NCBI GenBank assembly: GCA_022818135.1
Contig: JAFMSR010000001.1
Coordinates: 37,844,197-37,908,196 of the forward strand
DNA from: Saxidomus purpurata
Taxonomy: Eukaryota; Mollusca; Bivalvia; Venerida; Veneridae
Direction of reading: 5' to 3'
DNA: 64,000 nucleotides
The first letter of the stretch is position 1; each line of letters starts with the position of its first letter. Position numbers and translations under genes: made by a program. The notes beneath the pieces are model-generated. The model saw only the letters and a program-made list of their open reading frames with translations. It was not told the origin of the DNA and did no database searches. This document shows, piece after piece, positions 1-12,200 of this stretch.

Positions 1-87
1 ATTTCTCGCTTTTAAAAAGCTAACTTTGTCAGAATTTGAAATGAAAGCTCCTTGTATCAGTGAGATTTTACAATTGCAAGAATTTAC

Positions 88-289
88 CTGTAAGCTGAGG
101 CTTTTCTGTAAGCAAGTAAAACTTTGCTGTCTTCCTCTGACTGTACAGTTTTACTGCGTTTATCGCTGTGACTGCGATTGTATATTCCCCGTCTTTTAAA
201 TTCAACCCTGTGAAACTCGAATACATGTAACCAAACGCAGTACTCGGTACAATTTCTGACGAGGAAACATTGTTTCCATCTAAAGAGAC
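88..289 (-). CDS. Exon 51: FN3-like repeat end (last exon in window)
   Basis: Phase 0 in, phase 1 out. It ends a repeat with E-Y-T-I-A-V-T-A-I-N-A-V-K-L-Y-S. Donor GTAAAT shows the gene continues past base 1. No membrane segment has appeared by this point. Confidence 0.85.
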
Positions 290-3200
290 CTGGAAAATAT
301 AATAAAAAATGTGTGTATGGCGTTCTGTAATGGGTTATTTCAAAAAGACATGTCCTGTAAACGTGTCCATAAAATTTATATGGTTTTGAATGTAAAATGG
401 ATTAATATATCTTACATTCATATTCCTTAACACACTTTATAGCCGCATTCGACGTTATATTTTGATTTACTCAGTAGAGCGATAATTTTATTCAATACAC
501 AAGCACTTGAGACTTTAATCTAGTGCAACCTCACTGTTTAGCAACGAGTCTTCCGTCTTTATTACCGTCAAATCACCAGACATCTTACATTATCTGAGAA
601 ACGCTTAAAACATTTAATCAAAGTTCATCACTTATGTGTTTGTTTTTTAGTATTTATAAAAGGCGAGATCTAATGCCTTTTAACTTATCAGTTCAACTAT
701 AGTTACAGTTCGCTATATAATAAATAAATTGTGCACAAACATCACAAAAGGGTAATGGAAATATGACAGTGAAGTAATAAATATATAAATATGAATCAGT
801 GGGTAAGACATTATTACCACGTAGCTATTAATGCCCTCGTCACGTCTAAAGCCAGTCCAACGAAACTTTATCTCCGAGTTGTTTCCGTGGTAGTTGTCCC
901 GTGGAGGAAACTGTGTGGCAGAAGACGTCATCAAATCAAGTATGACATCATTAATTGTAGGTGGGTCTTGCAGTATTTTCACACCATCGGAATAGGCCGT
1001 AGTTTTCAATCCTGCTCCATTCGTACAATGAACTGTGGAGAAAATGCTACTGTCTGGAATAGTGCTGAAAACTCGAGTGGCGTTTTGAGATTCTCTGGCC
1101 ACTTTTAGAAACGCTTGAAACGATGTATCACCTTTGGACGTTCCTAAAATATAAGGTTGAACCAAAAAGGTAAGTATGATTTCATATTTACTTATTTAGT
1201 GAATATTCTATATTAGAAGGCAATATTTTATATCGTAATTATCTTCAAGCATTGTATTTATGATTGAAATTAACTTCTGATTAGTTACCTAATGCCCAGT
1301 GACATTCTTCGATACTTGATTCCGGGTCAAAAACATTCCAGTGTGTAGCGACCTCTATATTCTTTTGGTAATCAATGTCAGTGTCTGAAATGAATATGTT
1401 TTCTGATGAAATATTATCGACCGGACGAAAAAGCCAGTTAAAAGCAATTTCAAAGAAGAGTCGCTGCAACACTCAGCCCTGTATAGTAAACACAGATTTA
1501 AAGAAAAAATAGTATATTAATGAAATATGCAAATAAAAACATTAAATTGCATGAAGAGAACTTAAATGAACAGCCTTAAATTTCAGTTGACCTTCCAAAT
1601 TTTTCTCCAGATCTCAGATGTCGGCACATTCGAACTCGTACATGACACTGGTGAATGGTTTAAGCGTACTTCATGCGCCATACTATAGAGATACATGTAT
1701 AACGGACACTCATCCACTATATACAGTGTAATATAAATGGTAAATACCATTTTCGATTAAAAATAGTTAGACATCGGGCAAAACATGGAACAGTATACAT
1801 ATACTTTTCGTGCGAACTGAAATGATACATTTCCTTTATAGAGTAATACTGTAGTCTATATTAGACATGCCGTTGAATATGCTTTTCTGAATCTACATAT
1901 ACAGTTATACATGTACCAAGAGTTCACTAAGTTAGTAATTTTAATAATACATATACATAAATTTAGACAAGAATAAAACTACATTTGATAAACAAGCAGT
2001 TATATTTTGAGGACCCGGAGGTCGTTGGTTCGAATTCCGGCAGCATGTTTTACTTGCATAAAAATATATTGGAAACAAAATGGGTGTACCCAACAAGTAG
2101 GCTCACTTCTGATCCGAACTTAAACATGAACGATTGACTTGCTTATGAAATGCTGTATCTAAAGCCTCTGACGATTCTCTGCGTTATATTTTATTTTACA
2201 CGAGGATTATTGCAATTATATATCGCGTCATTCATATTGTTTGATAAATTAAAACTTGTGCTTCAAGCTTTCAAAAGAAAGGAACTAAAGATATATTAAA
2301 TCAATACTCTATGTTGCCTACCCGTATTTGGACCGTCATGTATGTATCTAAATATTGGCGGTGTAAGATCTATCATCACAGGAGGTGAGTAGCTAACAGT
2401 TCGTAGTCCAGCAACATTGATGGCGACGACTGTTACGTAAACGTTTGAATTATGTTCCAGACGTAAAGAATGTGTATTCGCGAATGTCCTCCTTCCGACA
2501 CTATTAAACTCTTGTAACTGTGTACCTCCTCGGACGGTACCTGAAATAGGGGGGAAAACTAACATGTCTTGATCTATTTATTAGAATAATACCGTATGGT
2601 ATAACACATATTGTTTATAATATAAATAAAGACAAAATTGTTTTGACTTTGAACATTGAATAAAGATTGTTTCGTTTACTGTTAAAGATACTGTTAGTAA
2701 TTACATTACCGATAGCCCAAAGATATTCGACAATTTCACTTTCCTCGTCCACAAACGTCCAGTCTGCGTGAACAGAAGACCAGTCATGCACAAAAACTGC
2801 ATGAGCGTTTATATGTGAATTTGACTCCACGGGTTCTGTTTCTAAAAACGCACATAACTGAAGTTCAATGCTATCGATGGCAAATGCGTCACCTCTTTTC
2901 ACTGTTCCTATTCTGATGTTTGTGTTATTTGTTTGCAAATGATAAAAGAACGTATGTTTCTGCCAAGCGTAAGAATTTGTACCGGATCTGTTATACATTA
3001 AATATATGTATTTTTCATTGTTGACTTCAACGTAACCTTCGTGAGCTGACAGCACCAGACCGTCTGATTGAATAGCTGATGTAAAAAATGTAAGCCGGTA
3101 TCTTCCGTAATTTTCAGTAGATAGTGATTGAGAAATTGATCCTTGCATCTGTAAGTGCGTTTCACCATCTTGTCCTGTACTCGACCGGATAGCATGAACA

Positions 3201-6200
3201 CACGTTCCTTCTGCAATATCCCATTCAAATTCACTAACGTTCTTGCAAAATGTTTCATTTGTTTTCGCAAAGTTTTCGAATGAGAAGTCTGATATGATAT
3301 TACTTTCACACTGATCTGTTTTTACTCTGATAGGTGGCGTGACGTCTACTACTGCTCCATTTGAAAATACAAGTTCAGATACGTGCCCAGCTGCATCACG
3401 TGCTCTTACCCCACCTCTAAGGATTTCTCCTGTAAACGGTGAAGTGGAATACTTATACATGTAGGCTTAGCATCAATGCGTGAACTATTTATAATTTCAA
3501 AATCAAAATAATTTTTATATGTTTCAGTATGGTAAATCATACATAATAACAAGTTTGACTAATTTTGCTGTATTGTGCACCGAACAGATTTAATCCTTAC
3601 ATTTTATCAAATAAAATGATTCAATCAGAGTTTAGTAGATGGATGGATTGGAATCTTATTATGAAATGAGACGAGCCAATGAAAAGCAACATGCTAAAAT
3701 CATTCAGCAGTTCATTACAAAAGCAGCTTAAATATGCTTTACATTCAACTTTAAACTATAAACTCTTTATTGCATAATAAGGCCTCCGGCCCATACACAA
3801 GACATATATACATGTACAATAATTCAAATACAGTGTGAAATATCGGGAAATTTATAAGGTAGTCGACGGTTCCTTATACAATATATTCAGCTGAACTAAA
3901 AGCTAATTTTAATAACTTTTAACAATTTCACTTTACACAGTCGATATATTCTGAACTAACAGCTGATATTTATAGCATTATACAGTAGATACATTTTTAA
4001 TAACTTTTAACAATTATTCATGTACAAACTGATAAAAACTGTTCTCTTTCCTTACCGGCATAGTCTATATTCATTGCAATATTTCTGATCGTTTTAACTT
4101 TTTCACTTGACATTAAGTCATAGAACTTTTGAAGTGAAGCATTTAACGTATAGCTTTAGTTGTCTCATTGTACCAAGTTAAACCTGAGCAAACAAAATGA
4201 TGTTTCGTTTTCCAACACAATAACGTATTTAACTGTAAAGTCTATATGATATTAGATTGTTAATTTCGTAAAGGTGTAAATCAATTTCCCTGATACTGTG
4301 TATTATATTTAAAAACAAACTTCGACTGAAAAGTCCTGACGCTATGCACATTCGTCCTTTCTACAGACGCTTATTTATATACAATCAGAGAGAAATCCTA
4401 ACTGTTACATGGAGAAATGGAAACATCCTTAGCGTTAACTGCATGTTTCTCGGGTTAGAGCACAACCTGAAGGTGCACATGCAACATTCAAAATAACAAA
4501 ACACAAGCATGGGTAATAACGTTATTCAGAAACAAATGACTTTTGAACATACTCGACATTTAAAGTGTGTATAAGATGCTGGAAATGATACCTGTAACTT
4601 ATATTTATATACGGCTAAATGTGCGTTTTACCTTGTTCGAACGGCTTCCTTGCAGTATATTTCTTCCTGGTGGCAATGCCAACGTCATGTAAAGGTTCTA
4701 CGTCGCATTGTCCCATTTCAGTCGAAACACAGTATTCGTAATTCGTTATCCCTGACTCAACATCTGAGAAACCATGCCAAAACGAATGTAAGATATCAGT
4801 CGAGTTTATGGCGTGAACATCTGTCATAACTGAAATCAGGAAATATTCAGTTGATAATGATAGTTGAATTAATGTTTCCTGCTTCATTCAAAATTCAAAG
4901 CAGCAAGGCTACTTTTCGTTTTTTGTTTTGTTTTTTTTCTTGGCATAGAATGCAACCACACTTACAATAATTGCATGTGTTTCATTTCATTCAACTTATT
5001 CATCAAAACTACACACACTGCCTTTCAATGGTTATGCATGCGTAGTTAGAGATCGAAAAAGGAACATCATGGCAAGTTTTAATTAATGCAAAGCATATTT
5101 AACCTTTAATTACAGAACATTGGTTTTGCATAATAACGGAAAATCTACAATTTTGTACTTCAAATAATTTACAATGACATTTATTGATTATTCACCACTG
5201 GTAATGTGGCTTATGGTAGCTTTACCATTGCAAAACTTCTAAACTTCTAAACTTCAGATAATTATCATATGTATCTAAATATAACATTATGAATCATTTC
5301 TCATGAGAATACGTTTCTGACAATTATCAAAACGTGTATACTTACACTACATTATTTCTTTCACTTAAAAGTTATAACAACATTACCAAAGCCGTCATGG
5401 ATAGTCCCTGCAGCAGGTGACTGAATATCCAGCATAAAACCATCAGACACCTCCGTTGTATGGAGCTCAGCGAGGTTGTAGGCTTGTATGTTAATGAAGT
5501 ACTTTGTATTTTCTTCAAATGGCATTCCCGTCAGATTGAAACTTGAGACCGTCGGTGCAATATTTTTTGAAAGAGTTTGCGTATCATGGCCTGGGAATTG
5601 CAACAAAAAAAGGCTACATTTGTATACTCAAGACAAAAAAATGTATTTACACGTTTCATTGATAAATGTCCTATTCTAATACTTATTTCAATTGAATATT
5701 AAATGCTATATTTATTTTCAAAATTTGTTGCATCATACATGAAATTAACTAGAGTAAATTTCTTCAAGTTACCTTTTGGCTAAGGTATGTATTTGTATAT
5801 ATTTAGATCTACCCCATTTGGAGTGAGTCTCGGGGAGCGATTAATAAGTTGTTAGAACTTTTTTCGCAATCGAAAATAAGTTGTTATAAATAAATACTCA
5901 CCCGCATAAATGTACATACTAGTTTACCTCACCTACGGTCTTCTTTGTTACAAAATTTGTATTAAACCACACAAATATATAATAAACATTGTTAAATAAA
6001 ACGTAAACACAATCATTATTGAACAAAGAAAAATATGTTTTGGAATAAAACGAAAACACGAGAAACACACCTCCAGGATATGTGCTGATATATAAATGAA
6101 ACCGTGAAAGACTGTCTTCTGAATTGATAAACTTTCCTTTCCAATCAGCATTCAATAAAGTTTGTCTTGTTATGAAATCTACATCTCTTGTACCACCTTT

Positions 6201-9200
6201 TATGATCTCTTTCACCGCTCTTCCTCTTATTGATGTTACTGAAGGAGCAGTAGAGTAAATCGTAACACCTGGACTTTTGAATACAGCAAACGTATTTTCG
6301 TCGAACCATGCGCGGACGAAGAAAGAGTATGTTGTGTGTTCTTCTAGCTCCATACCTGAAATAAAACGTGCGTTCTCAAGTATCTGCTAGAATTAAATGT
6401 TAAATGTGTTCGCATGAAACTAAATACATACATAAAGCCGTTTGTCGGTTTAAGAAGAGCATTTAATCACATACCTCTCTTCAGTGTGAAAATCTCTTGT
6501 GTTGCTTGTCCAGCATCATGCCACACTCTTTCTGTACTTGCTTCAAAGATGCCAAGCGGTTCATCGTACGAGCTTTCTCCAACACTCCATTCATACCTAC
6601 AAAAGATATTGTAAGCGTGTAGACTCGATATGTGTGATGTTTATTTATTCTTTTCTGAGTAATTTGAATTCATTGAAACGCGTTATTATGAAAATATTCT
6701 TTATAACTGAACAATGCATAATACCACAGATTTAGTGTGTTCATTATTAACAAGTTTAGTTACTTACCATTCGTATCTATTCAGTATTACCACTTAATGG
6801 TAATATAAAGTTATCTTACTGTCAGAATTTAAATATGATAACTAAAAAGTTTGTGTAATGCGTACAATCATAAAATGTTACAATCAGGCCCCTGTTTAAA
6901 AAAAATCTCAAAATAATTTTATTGCTGTCACTTACCATTTTGGACTGTCAATGTTTTCATTAAGTACGCGCCATTCTGCAGCAAGCATCGTTTTTACTGG
7001 CGAATGGAGAAGTGTAGGATAATTATCCGGGAACGTCAAATCTAGGTAGTCCTTTACTTCAATTGCTGAAATTTTGTTTCTTTAATTATAACTTAAAGCA
7101 ACATAGATTACAAGAAAATTGTTCTTTGTCCAGAGAAAATGATTTCAGATGATTTATAAAACTATCTTAGATGAAGAGTACTGCAAAATTCACCAGAAGT
7201 TTTAAATCAATAGCTGTAACTCTTGTGAAACTTTCATTTGATACTTACCCCTTTTGATAACTCATATGATGTAACACAATCATCCGACATGGATTCGATT
7301 CCGAACCATACCATATTCGTGAAACGTCAAATGCCCGACCCCCACCACCACCACACACCGTCTCAGTAAGGTGATTTGGTTGTATTGATTTCGACAGTGG
7401 AAACTGTTAGACAAATATTCTGGCAAACAAAATGCAGTCTATTTTTATTGCTGTTAACATTTTAAAGAGTCATAAAAACCCCAAGTTATTTTACATCAAT
7501 ACCAACTTTGACTTTGAAATGATTGGACTCACCAATATCGCTAATGTAATTGCAGGAAGTCTGATGTGTGCAAAGTTGTCCATGAGGAGCACAAACACAA
7601 TGTCCAAGGCAACTATGACTGTCACATCGTCTGACAAGTTCCAAGATGCCACCGTATATTAAACTAAATTGGGAGTGAACTATTTCACTAAATAGTCCCA
7701 CCTATCAGTTCAAGAAGAAGATACATATATATAAACATTTTTGATGCTGATAACATGCGGAATGAGTATTGCCATGCAATACAGTCCCCAACCGAATATG
7801 AGGAGATTAGACGTATGCACACGGTTTCATGAAAGTCCTTCAAGAGGTTTGAAAGATATAGTCACATGGACTTTGACGCAAAGAGTAACCTTGACATTTG
7901 TCACCATGATGAGATTAGCAATTTACCCAAGTTTGATATATATTTAGAACAAAATATTTCCAGCGCAAGAGTTGTTTCCCTTACATCCGTAAAATATCAA
8001 AGCATTAGCCTTCTAATTAAAAGGTTTTGCATATCTGCTTTCGAATTTACATACCTTCATGCTGCAAGGCTTTATTCAAACAACATAAATTCTTTTATAG
8101 CTTAATTTTTACATGAAAATACTCAAATTAGGATCTTGATAAACGTGGATATTTCATAAAGCTATTCGACATCAGTTTTTGACATGATAAATGTATTGTT
8201 TTAGCTCATTTATACGTTATGGTTTGATTAATTCAGTCAAACTCTAGGGAAGAATAGTGAAAAAAAATTCTGTTAATAAGAAATCCTCAAATAAAAGCTT
8301 CTCCGCCAGTGTAATACTTTATCTTGCTGTAAATATCTGTTGAAAAAATAACATCAGAGATTATTTCTGCTTCTGTATGATGAACTTTGTCTAAAGCGTA
8401 TTTATTCAATAAACGGGATTACCTATCTGGGGCCTAAAAACAAGCTTAAGGGTCTAGGAGATATGGTGTTGCAGGACACACCCTTAGATTATGGGCAACA
8501 ATTGTAGGAATTTACTTCAAAATCAGTCTATTGCATGTTAAAGTGACAGCTCGGACATGAAAACTAGTCTATAACCCTACATTACATGTTTTAAGCCATA
8601 TGTGTTACATTGACCTTCAAGGTAGTTCCTCGGATGTGGTGCATGACACATTCTTATGGTTTTGGCAACAACTGTATGAAGTTCTTTCAAAATCAGTATG
8701 CATGAAAATGTTGCAGTCCGGACACGAAGTACCGGTATATAACCTTAAATTACAGATTTTAAGCCCTTGGTATGACCTTGAACTTCAAGATAGCTCCCTG
8801 TGTGTGGCTGATATCACACCTTTGTGCAATGGGCAACACCTCTGTAAACTAATTTGAACATCGATCTATCCATGTGGAAGTTACGGTCCGAACACGGAGT
8901 GCGGACGAACGGACAGATGGACAGAACCAAGCAAACCTATAGTCCCGAACGATCTGTGATCGGCTGGTGTCTGATGATGGTAAACATAATATTTATTTTT
9001 ATTACTATTATTATAATCATTAAATTATTATTAGTAGGAGTATCATATTACTAGTAGTAGTATTATTATTACGCACCGCCAGGAGGCGGTGCGTATATTG
9101 GAATGCAGTAAGTAAAATTTCCATGGGGTGACGTAACTACTTTTAGACTGTAGAATGATTTCACAGTGTGTCTTTGTAACAAGCGGTCTTTTGATTTGAG

Positions 9201-12200
9201 ATCGCGAACCAGTCTAAATTTTACGGAAATAGCCGAGTCTAAATTTTACGAAATAGCCGATTTTAAACGAATGACTACGAACGACTGAGATTCTGCCGAC
9301 GGGTAGCGGCTGAAGATAGTCTTTTAAACCGACTTTGAATTTTTTTTCTAACAGATATTTGAATATACTTTACGAAACTACCAAGCTTATGATGTGTCCA
9401 CTTCTTATTTAAAGTGTCTGGGAAGTTAAATTCGTTTGTTTACATAAAGTTGTACCGCCATTCCGAAACAAACGTCTGTATTGGTGAATAACGAAGTTAT
9501 ACGCTATGAAACTCGATGCCTCGATAGCGCAGTGCAATGTATCCCCGCTTGGCACGCGGGAGATCAGAGATCGAAACCTCGCCGGAGTGGAATAACTTTA
9601 TTTATTTTATATAGTGGGGAACAAATTAATTTATATCTTTGAAATAATTTTTCTTTCGTACAATAATATAAATTGAAGCAAATTTTTATGTTAGAATTCT
9701 AGACTTAGGAAAATAAAAAAAATAAATTATTTCAATGATTTGTAATTCAATAATGTGACAGCAGCCAATTTCCATACAGAGGAAACAATGCCTATAGACT
9801 TGACGTAGAATCATCTTTTTTTAGCATTAAACATTAACAAATGGTCAGCCTTATACAAAATTAGAGTGCAAAAAGATTAGGTTTGGTTAATCACCATACA
9901 ATAAATCCAACATTACTAATTATCGCAACCCCCACTCCATTTGGCGGCGTTCAAACATTTGACTTGTTAAATCTTTTACATTGGCTTCGTTTTTGTTACA
10001 CCCAACACGATAACCAAGTACAATGTATCCTATACTATATGCTAAACTGATGTGCCGATCGGAAACTTCCTCAGCCTATAATTAATATCAAAACTGAAGA
10101 CAAGCATATATGACATCAATATGTCTATGAAATACATTCAATAATCACAAAAAGACAACATTGAAAGTTCTAGAAACGTACCTTATTCTTTGCTGTAATG
10201 CTTATGTAGACAGTCCTATGTTTAGACAATGGTTGCGTACTGAATGTGAATGTCTGTACCATACCGTCTTCCAGATAAGATGAGTTTGAACTGTGGTTAA
10301 CAACCGTGGGATTATTTACGATCTAAACAAATAAGAATGATTGTTGTTAGAATAATAACAGTAACAAACCTCAGTAAGACAGCAAGCAAACTTAGAGGAA
10401 AATTGCAAAGACATTGTACCCATCTAATTCATTTAACTATGTAAGCATATGTGAAGCTCATAAATCAAGCAAAAGTTTTTTGTCTTATTTGAAAAATAAA
10501 ACCCAGATAAATTGCAAAATTTCAATGGACCAGAAAAAGACAATTATAGTTCGTGGGTCTTAATAAGTTTCGACATGTAGTTTCGGAAGAGAGCTGATAG
10601 CAAAGTGCAAATAAAATGCAAAACAATTCAAAGAAGGAATGAACGTTCTTGAAAATACATAGAATATAAGGACAAAAACACCAAGACGTAATTCTTTAAA
10701 TAAGATTATTTGGTTTATAGCTTAAAGAACTACTACACTTCCAAAATATACCCAGTGGATCTGAACACGTAAGAACTGTCACTTGGTATAACACTTAGTA
10801 AAATAAAGACCTACTTCATTCAAGTCGCTCCCCATGTACTGACTGCCGATGCTGACCATGTAGGATTCTATCCCAGTGTGGGCGTCTTCAAACCCAAGCC
10901 ATGCAAGACTGATAGATATACTTGTCCACGTCATCCACATGTCGGGTTGACGATTGAGATTGGCAGCATGATCTGTATTGATCGCAAAAGTACCTGCAAA
11001 ATTACAGTGAAATATTTACCTTTCTGAAATAAGGTTTTTCAAAGGACATTCGATTCGTTTTCATTCTAAAGTAAGAGAAAAGGTAATCTTATTACTCATG
11101 TAGCTTCATTTTACGTTGAAATGGCGAATGTTCGGAACTGCTGACCACAAAATATGTTTGAATTAATTCTTTAATAACTTCTGCCCTTTTTATGCCGTAA
11201 ATTCGGGTACATTCGGGGCTGAGACAAGGTCAAAATATCCAAAGTTTCTAACGAAATATATTGTAATATCCATTACTTTATCTATCATGCTGTTATCAGC
11301 ATGATGTAATTACTTCAAGATCCTAATATTTCAGCCTCAGCTTAGTCTTACGTGTGTAAATGACTATATTCTGCTAAAGAAATATAGAATAAGTCTCATT
11401 TCGTTCTTCACTGGGGAGGGGGGGGGATAATTTATTGTAATTTAAACAAGAAGTATCACTGAAGGTGATGTATCGCATCGCCCCATACAACGATGTGTAA
11501 TTAAATTCTGACCAGGGGCTTTTGGGATTAAGACCGCAAAAGATTGTACTATGTCGAGTCCCTGTGACATTGACTTAATGACCGATAACATGGATCAGGC
11601 ACTAGATTAAAAACGCACAAGATTTTACTATCTCGAGTCCCTGTGACCTTTGACCTAGTGACCCGAAATGAGACTATGCACAACTAGGCATTGGTACTTA
11701 TCACTTCTGTGAAGTATCATTAAATTCTGACCAGGGGTTTCGGAGATTTAGCGTCCACAAGTTTTACTATCTCGAGCCCCTGTGAACTTGACCTTTGATC
11801 TAGTGACCCGAAATATAGAACATGCACAATTAGGCATCGTACTTATCACTTCTGTGAAGTATATTATAATTCTGAAAAAGGGTTTTGGAGATTGAGCGCC
11901 CACAATATTTTACTATCTCAAGCCAATGTGACCTTGACCTTTGACCTAGAGACCCGAAACATAGACCATGCACAACTAGGCATTGTACTTATCACTTCAG
12001 TAAAGTATCATTCAATTTTGACAAGGGGTTGTGGAGATTTAGTGGCCACGAGATTCAATCTACAGACGGACGGACGGACAGATAGACAGACAAGCTGAAT
12101 CCAGTAAACCCCCCCCCCCCCTTACACCTTGTTTTTGGGAGGTATAATTAGCTTATACAGTTTGCCTGTCTATAGTGTTGATATTTTGTTCTATATTGGT

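Larger units (their letters stand above)
7066..9999. other. Intron 41 with dispersed repeats
   Basis: This 2.9-kb intron between exons 41 and 42 holds a likely dispersed repeat at 7730-8020, the array at 8440-8930, an ATT-type simple repeat at 8985-9070 and the hairpin and tRNA-like piece at 9070-9600. No exon-like segment was seen. Confidence 0.5.

Noticed and set aside
791..1108. Plus-strand open frame opposite exon 50
   Set aside because: Antisense shadow of a strongly supported exon.
1403..1471. Upstream extension of exon 49
   Set aside because: An in-phase acceptor exists there, but the extra 23 residues disturb the repeat length; kept only as an alternative.
2998..3309. Minus open frame inside exon 47
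   Set aside because: It is an out-of-frame shadow of the exon that carries the galactose-binding-like block.
7486..7701. Cys/His-rich minus open frame
   Set aside because: No splice sites with the needed phases; exons 41 and 42 already join without it.
9531..9592. A functional tRNA gene with anticodon GGC
   Set aside because: The acceptor stem does not pair and the B box is degenerate, so only a tRNA-like remnant is supported.
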